A stretch of 64,000 nucleotides of DNA from Phragmitibacter flavus (GCF_005780165.1 NZ_VAUV01000009.1:245841-309840); one strand, 5' to 3'. Counted from the stretch's first letter, positions 9,801-18,086 are shown. The notes: generated from the letters alone by a model not told the origin. Numbers and translations: made by a program.

Positions 9801-10374
9801 TTACGATGTTTTTGTTGAAGTCGCCAAGCGCCTTTCCGCCCGCCACCTTAACATCCAATTTCACGTGGTGGGCAACTTCGACGCCACCATCATCGACATC
9901 ACGGGACTCGAAAATCGCATCACCTTTCACGGCACCCATGTTCAGCAATGGTTCGCTTCATTCTATGCGGACAAGGACATCATTCTCTCACCGAATCTCC
10001 CTTTTGTTCTTGGTCCAGGCTACTTTGATGGATTCCCCACCGGCTGCTGCACGGATGCCGCGCTTCACGAAGTCGCCTTGTTCTGCACCGACACACTCCA
10101 GCTTAACCAGGTGTTCACTCACGGAGTCGACATCGTCATCATTCCCTACAGCCCCGAACAGGTGGTTGAAATCATCAGCCACTACCATGAGCATCCCGAT
10201 GCACTGAAAAGCCTTGCACAGCGCGGCTGCGAAAAAGTGCGTGAGGTCTACAGCTATGAACAGCAGATTGCCCCGCGCATCCAGTTGCTCAAACGCCTCA
10301 TCGAAATCGAAATCGAATCCGAAACCGGTTCCAACGATAACGCCACATCCCATGCCCTCGCCTCAATCAACTGA
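6835..10374 (+). CDS. Methyltransferase / GT2 / GT4-like trifunctional fusion
   Basis: Three domains can be read in one 1179-codon frame. A class I SAM methyltransferase (Methyltransf_24-like) has motif I VEIGVYRG at about 153-160 and VDGNHD then DDIDW near 255-290. A GT2 domain begins with VSISLITYNQ at about 361 and has its metal site in EGDDYW near 449. A coiled coil (about 670-720) leads into a C-terminal GT-B-like domain with CFVAHRYSPNGADKGYDVF near 976. The product probably modifies and extends a surface glycan. The start is uncertain: the frame opens at TTG 6835, with ATG 6862, ATG 7123 or ATG 7234 possible. The first ~100 codons are AT-rich and have no recognised domain. Confidence 0.82.
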   Translation: MSQSLANTLMRLSFISDPLFSFLCDVVPFLSPIPTTLQCSTSLYAILFATRKHPLNDLFGIVQSPLHLCRKIIGQTYVHLRDNPFRFVARILFNFFMVTLIPFSSPSSKAVPLINQIRCLSDKIPSDFGGGSPMEKIRLMVHLATCANVSTYVEIGVYRGRSFLPMALAMKTSGGRAFGVDPYSRTAAAEDDVSDQLRPHIDHFVETTDFDQIYSDVEALIDDQDLRESTKLLRVPSSQAAGYFRDKRISIGMLHVDGNHDTRFVMEDVQLYLPLMEPCGLVILDDIDWDSIRPAHAWLNAHATLLFETSNFAVFFNGQGDDISAFPIKRRELNALFNLFKAEPFSATWTILGTIPPQPKVSISLITYNQERYVAKALDSILCQQVDFDYELVISDDHSHDGTPQILLDYQTRHPDRIRLNLRTENVGAVPNYLDNFSVCRGDYVAFLEGDDYWMDPLKLAKQVNFLEAHPDHAICCHNVMVVDANNDADRLLLKRVPASGSVIDLCRGDYISTPSCMVRNHLLDEIPDWLYTLPGCDWPLDILHAEKGKIGYLNDVMAAYRVHATGIWSGHDSKSQLETALSLTQAINRQLCYRYTRSFQIYEQQVRSALEKEAAAASTFSKDERGLNDAPGNGEQLSLAANGIHEVHREYLHAMGEIARLRDQNRRLRARLATAKEETLRLRSRLVKSRRTIASAELWQRRSWTKRAFHRWRTAPLKEPLGALQRLLRSLRKRRWLAAPPLIEPPKPAVVEISQIEPITASSRPSSNPQVLPHTEKNAFPHHPLVILDDAFPHPLSGFRFQEFHSYLEAIPGTMIHCTGEAFPTLGEQRSLEELVDLSTVTHPALRGRVQRLKEYEPLKASLAYLVFLGNIHRFQKILACSNLPFVFTLYPGGYFEVNNPQKDAFMRSVFKSPLFRHVIVTQNITHEYLLEKKFCRPDQITAIYGVVTPLEHLNRNLSLKKHYGPDKPTLDICFVAHRYSPNGADKGYDVFVEVAKRLSARHLNIQFHVVGNFDATIIDITGLENRITFHGTHVQQWFASFYADKDIILSPNLPFVLGPGYFDGFPTGCCTDAALHEVALFCTDTLQLNQVFTHGVDIVIIPYSPEQVVEIISHYHEHPDALKSLAQRGCEKVREVYSYEQQIAPRIQLLKRLIEIEIESETGSNDNATSHALASIN

Positions 10375-10903
10375 AACCCCCGACATCCCCGGCGTGAAGA
10401 CCTTCGCCTTCACCAAGATCATCGGGGTGGAGAACATCGAATTTGGCAAACACATCATCATCGATGACTTCACCCTCATCTACGCGACCAGCCCGATGCG
10501 CATTGGCAACCATGTGCACATCGCCTGCTTCGCCTCCATCACCGGCGGGGCCGAGTTGGACATCGGCGACTTCGCCGCCATCTCCCAAGGCTGCCGCATC
10601 CTGACCGGAACCGACGACTTCAAGGACTGGGGATTCGGCAACTCCACCATCCCGGAAAAGTATCGAAACACCACCCGCGCACCCATCTCCATCGGCAAGT
10701 TCTGCATCATTGGCGCCAACAGTGTCGTGCTTCCCGGCGTCACCATCGGTGAAGGCGCCACCGTCGGAGCCGGTTCTGTCGTCACCAAAAACCTCGCTCC
10801 CTGGGGCGTTCATATCGGCAACCGCCGTATCAAAGAACGCGACCGAGATGCCGTGCTGGCCACTTATCAGACGTTTCTTGATGACCATGCATCTCCCCCC
10901 TGA
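10352..10903 (+). CDS. Hexapeptide-repeat (left-handed beta-helix) acyltransferase
   Basis: The 183-residue protein carries repeated [LIV]-G-x-x-x-x units, for example IGNHVHIACFASI, IGDFAAISQGC, IGANSVVLPGV and IGEGATVGAGSVV, which form a left-handed beta helix. The closest general type is the galactoside/WbbJ O-acetyltransferase group, which uses acetyl-CoA to acetylate a sugar. It starts at ATG 10352, 23 bp inside the end of the fusion glycosyltransferase gene, so the two are translationally coupled and act on the same glycan. The frame upstream of 10352 is a shadow. The acceptor is unknown. Confidence 0.88.
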   Translation: MPSPQSTETPDIPGVKTFAFTKIIGVENIEFGKHIIIDDFTLIYATSPMRIGNHVHIACFASITGGAELDIGDFAAISQGCRILTGTDDFKDWGFGNSTIPEKYRNTTRAPISIGKFCIIGANSVVLPGVTIGEGATVGAGSVVTKNLAPWGVHIGNRRIKERDRDAVLATYQTFLDDHASPP

Positions 10904-10952
10904 AGGCATCACTTGAATTGACGGTTGGGGGATGGCCGGGGTAGAAGGTTGC

Positions 10953-12455
10953 ATGTTCGTAAGTTACGGGATCGCAGGACGCTTGTTTCCGCGTGTGGTG
11001 GCGCTGACCTTTTTGATCGCGTTTGCGTCATGGGGCATGCAGTTCGAGGGGTTGACGGGTGAACGGGGCCTGATGCCAGCAGGGACTTTTTTGGAGAATG
11101 CCCGCGCCTATGCAGATCGTGAGGGGATCAGTGCAGTCTGGCGGTTTCCGACGTTGCTGTGGTGGCAGTCGGGCGATCTTTGGGTGAAGGGTCTGTGCAT
11201 CGTCGGGTGCGGTTTGGCGCTGATGGTGATGGCAGGATTTTGGCAGGCTCCGTTGCTCGCCTTGATGTGGGTCGGCTATCTTTCGCTGGTGACCACAGGC
11301 GATGTGTTCATGTCGTTCCAATGGGACGTGCTGTTGCTGGAGGCCGGACTGATCGCCGTGATGGCTGGATGCTGGCGATGGAGGGTGCGGGACTGGATGC
11401 CGTCGCGCTGGCTGATGTTGCTGCCGCAAATGCTGCTCGTGAAACTGATGTTCCTGTCCGGTTGGGCGAAGCTGGCGAGTGCAGATGCGGTGTGGGCGGA
11501 CTGGACGGCCTTGGTTTATCATTATGAGACACAGCCGTTGCCGACCTGGTTGGGATGGTGGGCGCATCAGTTGCCTGAAGGCGTGCACTGGTGGTGCTGC
11601 GGATTGATGTTCGGCATCGAACTGGTGCTACCTGTTGTTTTGCTGGGCGTGCTTGGGGTCGAGGCGGTGTGGGGAAAATCGACACGGGTGCTGCGCGGGA
11701 TCAAGAAGGGTTCCGCATTGTCGATGGTGCTGTTGATGGGCATGATCGCTTTGACCGGCAACTACACCTTCTTCAATCTGCTGACCGCCGGGCTTGCGTT
11801 AACCGTGCTTGATGACGGCTGCTGGCCGCGACGCTGGCGGCGGGATGGAGCGCCGATGAAACGCGAGGTGATGTGGAGACGAATCGGACAGGGCTTGGTG
11901 GTCGCATGGATGCTCGGATTGAGCCTTTGGGTGACGCTGGAGCGCGTGGTGTGGAAGTCAGGAAACGTCTCGGCCTTGAGTCGGTCGTTGGCACCATTCG
12001 CGAGCGTGAACACCTATGGGCTGTTTGCGACCATGACAAAGGATCGCCACGAGATCGTGATGGAGGTCAGCGATGACGGAATTTTCTGGCAGGCGTTGGA
12101 GTGGCGCTGGAAACCCGGAGACCTTGGTCGGGCACCCGGCTTTGTGGCACCGCATCAGCCGCGCCTCGACTGGCAGATGTGGTTCGCCGCTTTGCATCCG
12201 GGTTTTGTGCCGGAACGGGACATGAATTCAGGAAGGATCGCGTGGTTCGGGCAGTTGCTGGTGGCCATCGTGGAACGCCGCGCACTGGTGATGGACTTTT
12301 TTGAGGAGCCGCCCATCCCGCTAGAGTCGATCCGTCATGTCAGGGCACGATTTTATCGTTACGAATTTACCACCCGCGAGCAGCGTCGGGAGACGGGGGA
12401 TTGGTGGACGAGGAGTTATGTGGGTCTGTATTCGGATTCGTTCTCTGTCGAATGA
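10953..12455 (+). CDS. Lipase maturation factor (LMF1) family membrane protein
   Basis: This is a polytopic membrane protein with about seven hydrophobic segments and a soluble C-terminal part. The pattern SFQWDVLLLEAGL, then LLVKLMFLSGWAKLAS, then WTALVYHYETQPLPTW is typical of LMF1-type proteins. In animals these help fold dimeric lipases in the ER, while the bacterial members have no proven role. The C-terminal half has the family's WYRYEF-like end (RFYRYEFT). I prefer ATG 10953, which has AGAAGG five bases upstream, over ATG 10932. The codon use is GTG/CTG-rich, unlike the CTC/GCC-rich style of the secretion genes, which may hint at a different history. Confidence 0.85.
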   Translation: MFVSYGIAGRLFPRVVALTFLIAFASWGMQFEGLTGERGLMPAGTFLENARAYADREGISAVWRFPTLLWWQSGDLWVKGLCIVGCGLALMVMAGFWQAPLLALMWVGYLSLVTTGDVFMSFQWDVLLLEAGLIAVMAGCWRWRVRDWMPSRWLMLLPQMLLVKLMFLSGWAKLASADAVWADWTALVYHYETQPLPTWLGWWAHQLPEGVHWWCCGLMFGIELVLPVVLLGVLGVEAVWGKSTRVLRGIKKGSALSMVLLMGMIALTGNYTFFNLLTAGLALTVLDDGCWPRRWRRDGAPMKREVMWRRIGQGLVVAWMLGLSLWVTLERVVWKSGNVSALSRSLAPFASVNTYGLFATMTKDRHEIVMEVSDDGIFWQALEWRWKPGDLGRAPGFVAPHQPRLDWQMWFAALHPGFVPERDMNSGRIAWFGQLLVAIVERRALVMDFFEEPPIPLESIRHVRARFYRYEFTTREQRRETGDWWTRSYVGLYSDSFSVE

Positions 12456-12583
12456 GTGTAGAGAGGTGGGTCCGCATCGCTTCGCCCTCTCGACCCAGAA
12501 CCAGCGAGTTCATTCGAAAAAGCGGGTGCTGGGCAAAACAAGACCCAGAAGGGCTGCCCGCCTCTCCGATCTGCACCTGCCAT

Positions 12584-13129
12584 TTATCGCAAGTCGTATT
12601 TGAAGTTAAGCTTGTGGCCCTCGTCAAAGGTCCTCTGCTTCCGATGGCCATTGATGGTGTAGGTAATGAGCGTCTCTTTGCGAACCAGCGGTGCCGGATC
12701 CTCGCCGCCAGCAGCATCATCTCGGTGAAGTTTAATGGTGGGCGCACCCGATTCCATGGCTTTCTGGAGAGCCTTGGTAATGTCCAGAACGCGTTTGGAG
12801 GCAAAATCACCATATTCTGCATCAAGGATCGTGAGTTGCATCACTAACCCGGGTCTGGAAACGGCGTTATTGGCAACCTCCAATTGAGTGTCAATTTCTT
12901 TTAGCTCGTCGTCGACTGAGCGAGCGGCGTCGACTTTGCGTTGACGCACGAAAGCGGACTTTTGTGCTTCAAGTTGGCGTTTGTAGGTGTTGAGCGCGGG
13001 AATGACAACACGCTGCATGGAACGCAAATGCTCCTCACGTATTTCCACAAGTTCGGGCGGGTCGGGCTGCGCAAAAGCAGCAAGCGCAGAAGCAATGAAG
13101 GTGACGAAGGAGAGTGTTTGTTTCTTCAT
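12584..13129 (-). CDS. Secreted coiled-coil protein with DUF3395-like C-terminal domain
   Basis: A signal peptide (MKKQTLSFVTFIASALAAFA, cut near residue 20) leads into a helical segment of about 70 residues with basic and acidic repeats (REEHLRSMQRV to VDDELKEIDTQLE). This is a common verrucomicrobial layout in exported proteins. The last 80 residues, from ILDAEYGD through DITKALQ to GGEDPAPLVRK and TYTINGHRK, resemble the DUF3395 domain first noted at the C-terminus of DNAJC11. The function is unknown. It is convergent with the LMF1-type gene, 128 bp apart. Domain assignment is by eye and moderate in certainty. Confidence 0.72.
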   Translation of the reverse strand: MKKQTLSFVTFIASALAAFAQPDPPELVEIREEHLRSMQRVVIPALNTYKRQLEAQKSAFVRQRKVDAARSVDDELKEIDTQLEVANNAVSRPGLVMQLTILDAEYGDFASKRVLDITKALQKAMESGAPTIKLHRDDAAGGEDPAPLVRKETLITYTINGHRKQRTFDEGHKLNFKYDLR

Positions 13130-13361
13130 GGGTGCAAAGTTTCAGTTTTTCGCGAACAGTCGCCCGACAGCAGATTTATACGACGTATTACAAAAAATCA
13201 TCACCCAAAACCCTTCAGTTTGTAGTTTTCTTGGAATGCGACGGATTTCAGCCTCCTCAACGAACGAACCAAAGCTCTCCATAAAAATCACCTCCACCCA
13301 ATAAAACCGGAAACTTCGCGCCGTTCGCAAAGTTAAGCTTATCAGACCTTTTCTCGTCCGC

Positions 13362-13426
13362 CCGCATTCCGCATTCCGCATTCCGCATTCTCTTTATCCC
13401 TTATCCTTTCGCCTTTATCCTTTCCC
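13362..13426 (+). repeat. Heptanucleotide tandem repeats upstream of gspE
   Basis: Four copies of CCGCATT (13362-13389) are followed, after a 2-base offset, by five heptads of the CTTTATC/CTTTAGC type (13392-13426: CTTTATC, CCTTATC, CTTTCGC, CTTTATC, CTTTCCC). The array ends three bases before the gspE start codon, in the place where a Shine-Dalgarno sequence would be expected. Confidence 0.9.
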
Positions 13427-13429
13427 TCC

Positions 13430-15118
13430 ATGTCTCTGGCCGAACTCCTCACCCAATGTGCCACCCAGGCTGGCTGCACCCAACCCGATCAATGCCGACA
13501 GGCACTCAGCGATGCCGCCGAACGCCGCGGCTCCCTCATTGATGCGGTTCTCGATGCCGGGATTGTCGACGAGGAACTTTTCTACCCTGCCCTCGGCACC
13601 GCTCTCAACCTCAGCTTCACCCCCGACGACACCTTCGAAGCAGCGGAAAACCTTCACAATCGCTTCCCCGCCAAACTCGCCCTGCGCCACCGACTCTACC
13701 CCGCAACTTTGAGCGGTCCCGACCTTACCCTGCTCACCTACGATCCCTTCAACCTCGACGCCAAGCAGGCGATTGGACACGAAGTTCGCAAACGCGTCAC
13801 TTGGGGACTCGCCACCCGCCGCCGCATCCTGGAAGCACTGCATCAGGGATACGGCGTCGGTGCCGAAAACTTTGAAGAACTCCTCGAAGGTCGCGACGGC
13901 GACGGCGGCCACGACGACCTCAAACAAGAAACGACCGTTCTCGACGAAGCCGATGAAGAGGCCACCGTCATGAACTTCGTGAACCAGATCTTCCGCGAAG
14001 CCCTCAAGGAACGCGCCACCGACATCCACGTCGAACCCCTCGAACGCGACCTGCGCATCCGCTACCGCATCGATGGCAAATTGCTCGAAGTCCCCGTCCC
14101 GCCCAACATGCGGCTGTTGCAGTCCTCGCTCATCTCCCGACTCAAAATCATGGCGAACCTCGACATCGCCGAGCGCCGCCTGCCGCAAGATGGACGCATC
14201 AACCTCGAACTCGACGGCAACCCCATCGACGTCCGCGTCGCAACCATCCCCTCCGTCAACGGCGAAAGCGTCTCACTCCGTCTCCTTACCCGTCAGAAAT
14301 TCGACATGGAAAAGCTCGGCCTCGACGGCGAGATCCTTGTCAAAATCAACAAACTGCTCGGCATGCCCAACGGCATCATCCTCGTCACCGGCCCCACCGG
14401 TTCAGGGAAATCCACCACGCTCTACACCCTCCTGCGCCAGCTCAACACCAAAGACCGCCGCATCGTCACCATTGAAGACCCCGTCGAAAACAAACTCGAC
14501 GGCGTCGTCCAAATTGCCGTCAAACCCGAGATCAACCTCACCTTCGCCGCCGGCCTCCGCTCCATCCTGCGTGGCGATCCCAACGTTGTCATGGTCGGGG
14601 AAATGCGCGACCTCGAAACCACCGAGATCGCCATCCGCGCCGCTCTCACCGGTCACCTCGTCTTCTCCACCTTGCACACCAACGACGCCGTTGGCGGCAT
14701 CAGCCGACTGCTCGACATGGGCATCGAACCCTTCCTCATCTCCTCCTCCGTCCGCGCTTTTCAAGCCCAGCGTCTCGTCCGCACCCTCTGCCCTTTCTGC
14801 AAAAAACCCGCCGAAACCGAAGCGAGCTACCTCGACGCCATCGGCTTCCCTGTCGAGTATCGTGAAAACCTCAAACAACCCGCCGGGTGCCGTCAGTGCC
14901 GCAACACCGGATATCAGGGCCGACTCGCCATTATGGAAATCGCCCTCATGACCAGTGCCCTCAGCGAAAAAATCAACACCCACGCCCCCATGCCCGATAT
15001 CAAAGCGCAAGCGCTCGCCGACGGCATGATTCCCATGCGTCAATACGGATTCATGAAAGCTGCCGCCGGCATCACCACCGTTGAAGAAGTCATGACCGTC
15101 ACCGCATCGAGTGATTAA
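13430..15118 (+). CDS. gspE: Type II secretion system ATPase GspE
   Basis: GspE is the cytoplasmic hexameric ATPase that powers pseudopilus assembly. Residues 10-150 match the MshEN/T2SSE N-terminal region. The ATPase core holds the arginine-rich DIHVEPLERDLRIRYRIDG, Walker A GPTGSGKST at about 321-329, the Asp box IEDPVE, Walker B MVGEMRD and the His box LVFSTLHTNDA. A tetracysteine zinc site, CPFC near 454 and CRQC near 487, is present. The length (562) is normal. It opens an operon that runs to gspD, with gspF overlapping its end. No Shine-Dalgarno sequence is seen; a heptad array ends just upstream. Confidence 0.96.
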   Translation: MSLAELLTQCATQAGCTQPDQCRQALSDAAERRGSLIDAVLDAGIVDEELFYPALGTALNLSFTPDDTFEAAENLHNRFPAKLALRHRLYPATLSGPDLTLLTYDPFNLDAKQAIGHEVRKRVTWGLATRRRILEALHQGYGVGAENFEELLEGRDGDGGHDDLKQETTVLDEADEEATVMNFVNQIFREALKERATDIHVEPLERDLRIRYRIDGKLLEVPVPPNMRLLQSSLISRLKIMANLDIAERRLPQDGRINLELDGNPIDVRVATIPSVNGESVSLRLLTRQKFDMEKLGLDGEILVKINKLLGMPNGIILVTGPTGSGKSTTLYTLLRQLNTKDRRIVTIEDPVENKLDGVVQIAVKPEINLTFAAGLRSILRGDPNVVMVGEMRDLETTEIAIRAALTGHLVFSTLHTNDAVGGISRLLDMGIEPFLISSSVRAFQAQRLVRTLCPFCKKPAETEASYLDAIGFPVEYRENLKQPAGCRQCRNTGYQGRLAIMEIALMTSALSEKINTHAPMPDIKAQALADGMIPMRQYGFMKAAAGITTVEEVMTVTASSD

Positions 15119-15137
15119 TCCAAGCTACGCCTTCTTC

Positions 15138-16370
15138 GTGCCCGCCTTTTCCTACACCGCCCTAGACACCACCGGTCAATCTACCACCGGCACGCTCAAC
15201 GTGTCCACGCGGGCCGAGGTGTATCGTCGACTCGAATCCCAGCGACTCACCCCCGTCAGCGTCAACGAACAATCGAAACATAACGCCACTTCCTCCGAAC
15301 CCACCAAGGACAAACTCCCGCCCGCCAAACTCAAACGCGTTCAACTGATCCTCTTCACCGAAGAACTGGCCGACCTCATGGACGGTGGACTCCAGCTCGA
15401 ACAGGCCTTACGCGTCATGAACGAACGCCAGGAATCGCCCATCCTGCGTCGTGTTTCGGGCCGCATCCGCGAACAAATCCGCGAAGGTGCCACCTTCTCC
15501 AAAGCCCTGCAAAACGCCTCGCCCAGCTTCGACGAACTGTATTGCAACCTTTCCGCCGCTGGTGAAGCCTCCGGCACGCTGCCTCAAACCCTACGCCGAC
15601 TCTGCATCAGCATCCAGCAGATCCACGAACTGCAATCCCGCGTGCTCGGTGCCCTGGTTTATCCCGCCTTCCTGATGGGCGGCCTCGTCCTTCTCCTCAT
15701 TGTCTTCAGCGTCGTGCTCGTTCCCGGCTTTTCCGACATGCTCTCGAAAAGCCGCATGGAACCGCCCGCGATCATGCAAATGGTGTTGGCCGTATCCGAC
15801 TTCATCGCCGCCTGGTGGTGGCTCGGCATCGTGATGGCCATTGGTGCCTTCCTGCTCTTTCGCATTTATATCAGTCGCGAATCCGGCCGCCGCTGGTGGG
15901 ATCGCGTCCAGCTCCAAATCCCCCTCTTCGGCCCCGTCCTCGCTGCCCGATTTTATGCCCAATTTGCCGCGTCTCTCGGTGGACTCGTCACCAACGGCAT
16001 CCCTCTCCTCAACGCCATGCGCCTCAGCGCCAAAGCCACCTCCAACGTCTACTTCAAAGCCATCATCACAAAGGCAAGCGTCGCCATCGGTGAAGGCGTT
16101 GCCCTCTCCAACGCCCTGCGCAAGGACCGCCAGCTTCCCATGATGCTCATCGACCTCATCGCCATGGGCGAACAAACCGGCCGACTCGGTTTCGCCCTGC
16201 AAAAAGCCGCGACCCGTTACGATAAGGAACTCGACAAAAAAGTCAAACGCCTCACCGGCCTTGTCACCCCCGTCGTCCTCGTCATCCTATTCGCCGTCGT
16301 CACCGTCGTCGCCCTTGCCATCGTCACCTCCATCTTCGAAACCATGTCCAGCGTGCGATCCAGCGCCTAA
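15138..16370 (+). CDS. gspF: Type II secretion inner-membrane platform protein GspF
   Basis: GspF forms the polytopic platform that couples the GspE motor to pseudopilin assembly. Two T2SSF domains are visible (about 55-180 and 260-385), each with the FTEELADLMDGGLQLEQAL or FAASLGGLVTNGIPLLNAM type motif. Three membrane segments sit near 160-185, 210-235 and 375-405. I place the start at GTG 15138 because the family usually begins PAFSYTALD. GTG 15111, which overlaps the gspE stop by 8 bp, gives nine more residues. Either way the gene is close-coupled to gspE, the only join in this part of the operon without a heptad array. Confidence 0.94.
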   Translation: MPAFSYTALDTTGQSTTGTLNVSTRAEVYRRLESQRLTPVSVNEQSKHNATSSEPTKDKLPPAKLKRVQLILFTEELADLMDGGLQLEQALRVMNERQESPILRRVSGRIREQIREGATFSKALQNASPSFDELYCNLSAAGEASGTLPQTLRRLCISIQQIHELQSRVLGALVYPAFLMGGLVLLLIVFSVVLVPGFSDMLSKSRMEPPAIMQMVLAVSDFIAAWWWLGIVMAIGAFLLFRIYISRESGRRWWDRVQLQIPLFGPVLAARFYAQFAASLGGLVTNGIPLLNAMRLSAKATSNVYFKAIITKASVAIGEGVALSNALRKDRQLPMMLIDLIAMGEQTGRLGFALQKAATRYDKELDKKVKRLTGLVTPVVLVILFAVVTVVALAIVTSIFETMSSVRSSA

Positions 16371-16381
16371 ATCATCAACCG

Positions 16382-16409
16382 TAAATCTTAAATCTTAAAT
16401 CTTAAATCT
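16382..16409 (+). repeat. (TAAATCT)4 heptad repeat upstream of gspG
   Basis: Four perfect copies of TAAATCT end nine bases before the gspG ATG. The array is AT-rich, in contrast to the GC-rich genes on both sides, and no Shine-Dalgarno sequence lies between it and the start. Confidence 0.92.
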
Positions 16410-16418
16410 ATCTCAATC

Positions 16419-16868
16419 ATGCACATCCATACCGCACACCACCACCGCCGGTTCAAACACCAACGTTCCGCCTTCACCCTCATCGAGATCATTCTCGTCC
16501 TTGCCCTGCTCGCCATCCTTATGGGAGCCGCCATCACCACCCTCAACCGTGGCGGATTGATCGAAGGAGCCCAGGAAGACCGCGTCAAAGGCGACATCCA
16601 GACCATCAGCACCGCGCTGGATGCTTATTCCTACAGCGCCGGACGTTACCCCAACTCCGAGCAAGGCATCGGCGCCCTCATGGAAAAGCCCACCACCGCC
16701 CCCATCCCTGACCGCTGGCACCGCACCCTCAACGAAATCCCCACCGATCCCTGGAAGCAGCCCTACAATTATCGCTTCCCCGCCACCAAATCCAAAAACC
16801 CCTACGACATCTATTCCATCGGCAAAGACGGCCAGGCCGACACCGAAGACGACATCGGAAATTGGTGA
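16419..16868 (+). CDS. gspG: Major pseudopilin GspG
   Basis: GspG builds the periplasmic pseudopilus that pushes substrates through the secretin. A short basic leader is followed by the class III cleavage site A|FTLIEIILVL, with Glu at +5 and a 20-residue hydrophobic helix. The residue at -1 is Ala, not the usual Gly. The globular part carries the GspG-specific YPNSEQGIGAL and DPWKQPYNYRFP segments and the calcium-loop end DGQADTEDDIGNW. The length of 149 is typical. It is flanked on both sides by heptad arrays. A prepilin peptidase is needed for maturation but is not encoded in this window. Confidence 0.95.
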   Translation: MHIHTAHHHRRFKHQRSAFTLIEIILVLALLAILMGAAITTLNRGGLIEGAQEDRVKGDIQTISTALDAYSYSAGRYPNSEQGIGALMEKPTTAPIPDRWHRTLNEIPTDPWKQPYNYRFPATKSKNPYDIYSIGKDGQADTEDDIGNW

Positions 16869-16873
16869 GATCG

Positions 16874-16901
16874 AAAGGCTAAAGGATGAAGGCTAAAGGA
16901 T
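16874..16901 (+). repeat. AAAGGCT/AAAGGAT heptads upstream of gspH
   Basis: Four heptads, AAAGGCT, AAAGGAT, GAAGGCT and AAAGGAT, occupy most of the 43-bp gap between gspG and gspH. They are the reverse complement of the ATCCTTT/AGCCTTT family seen at gspE, gspJ and gcvP, so the same unit family occurs in both orientations. Confidence 0.9.
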
Positions 16902-16911
16902 AAATGAATTC

Positions 16912-17565
16912 ATGACCCCGATCATCCAGAGTGAATCGCGAACCCGGAGACTGCAACTGCACGCTCCGGGTTCTCCGCTTTCTTCATCCTTCCAAAAAGC
17001 TTTTACTCTGATCGAAATCGTTCTCGTCCTCACCCTTGTCGCCATCATCACCGCCGCCGCAGTCCCGGCTGTCAACGGCCTCCGCGACGAAGCCGCCGCC
17101 CGTGAGCCCCTCACGGCGCTCGCCCGACTCGCCAAAGAAACCCGGCTCCAGGCGATGAAAGACAAACGTCCTTATCAAATCGCCTTCACCGCCCAAGGAT
17201 TCACCGCCACCCGCTACCTCAGTCCCTACCTCCAGGCCGCCGAACTCGAAGCCTTCCTGCAAACCCCTGTTCCCGATCCTGTCACCGAAGCCACCGAATC
17301 CGCCGATGGTGCCCCCCCTCCACCCACCTTCGTCAACTGGACCAAAACCTACGCCCTCCCTGAAGGTCTTCAATACAACGTCCAATACTGGCACGAAGCC
17401 TCCCCGACTGAAATCTCCGGTCCCATCGTCAGACTCTGGGTCTTCCAGCCCACCGGCATCGTCGCCCCCATCACCGTCAACCTCATCCATCAAGGCACCA
17501 TCCACAGCGCCACCTTCAACGCCCTAACCGCCGACATCGCCAAAACCAGTTCCCACAGCCAGTAA
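16912..17565 (+). CDS. gspH: Minor pseudopilin GspH-like
   Basis: The protein has a long leader of about 28 residues, then the cleavage site A|FTLIEIVLVL with Glu at +5 and a hydrophobic helix. This is followed by the helix EPLTALARLAKETRLQAM that is typical of GspH/FimT proteins. The beta-rich C-terminal domain contains a proline-rich loop and ends with a serine-rich tail. As a minor pseudopilin it would sit near the tip of the pseudopilus. Ala at -1 is again atypical. The ATG at 16912 lies directly behind a heptad array. Assignment to H rests on order and the FimT-like helix. Confidence 0.88.
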   Translation: MTPIIQSESRTRRLQLHAPGSPLSSSFQKAFTLIEIVLVLTLVAIITAAAVPAVNGLRDEAAAREPLTALARLAKETRLQAMKDKRPYQIAFTAQGFTATRYLSPYLQAAELEAFLQTPVPDPVTEATESADGAPPPPTFVNWTKTYALPEGLQYNVQYWHEASPTEISGPIVRLWVFQPTGIVAPITVNLIHQGTIHSATFNALTADIAKTSSHSQ

Positions 17566-17568
17566 GAG

Positions 17569-17642
17569 AAAGGCTAAAGATAAAGGCGAAGGGCAAAAGC
17601 TGATCTCAAATCACAAATCATAAATCATAAATCATAAATCAT
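17569..17642 (+). repeat. Two heptad arrays between gspH and gspI
   Basis: The first block (17569-17600) is an imperfect run of the AAAGGCT/AAAGGCG type that starts three bases after the gspH stop. The second (17608-17642) is five copies of AAATCAC/AAATCAT. Together they fill nearly the whole 86-bp gap before the TTG start of gspI. Confidence 0.9.
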
Positions 17643-17651
17643 AGATCCAAT

Positions 17652-18086
17652 TTGACCTCCCCATCTCCAGCACCTTCCAACCGCCCCGCCCGTCGCCGGA
17701 CACACGGTTACCTGTTGCTGGAACTCATCCTCGCCCTCACCCTTTTTTCCCTCGCCGTTCTCGGTCTCGCGCGCTCTCTCCAAATGAGCATCCAAACCGG
17801 AGCCATCATCAATCGCGACCACGACGTCCGCCTCGCCTTGCGTGGATTCCTCGAAGAAATCCGCCGCAAACCCCTTTCGGAAATGACCCAGTCCTATCTC
17901 GATCCGCGCCTCAATCTCACCCTCCAGAGCAGCATCGAACCCCTCGAACTACGCGACCGCAACGGCACCGTTCTCAACAACCTCTACACCCTCCGAGTCG
18001 CCACCACCTACGAAGCCGGAGCCGAACAGCGAGAAGAATTCCTCGAAGTCTTCGTCTACAAAACCCAAACCGAGGAAGCCAATTAA
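17652..18086 (+). CDS. gspI: Minor pseudopilin GspI-like
   Basis: A basic leader (RPARRRTHG) precedes the cleavage site G|YLLLELILAL with Glu at +5. Here -1 is Gly as usual, but +1 is Tyr instead of Phe or Met. The hydrophobic helix continues LFSLAVLGLARSLQM, matching the GspI pattern of a short pseudopilin at the tip complex. The frame has no upstream ATG and most likely starts at TTG 17652, ten bases after the AAATCAT array. It ends 6 bp before the gspJ frame. Assignment depends on operon position and the pilin helix. Confidence 0.86.
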   Translation: MTSPSPAPSNRPARRRTHGYLLLELILALTLFSLAVLGLARSLQMSIQTGAIINRDHDVRLALRGFLEEIRRKPLSEMTQSYLDPRLNLTLQSSIEPLELRDRNGTVLNNLYTLRVATTYEAGAEQREEFLEVFVYKTQTEEAN

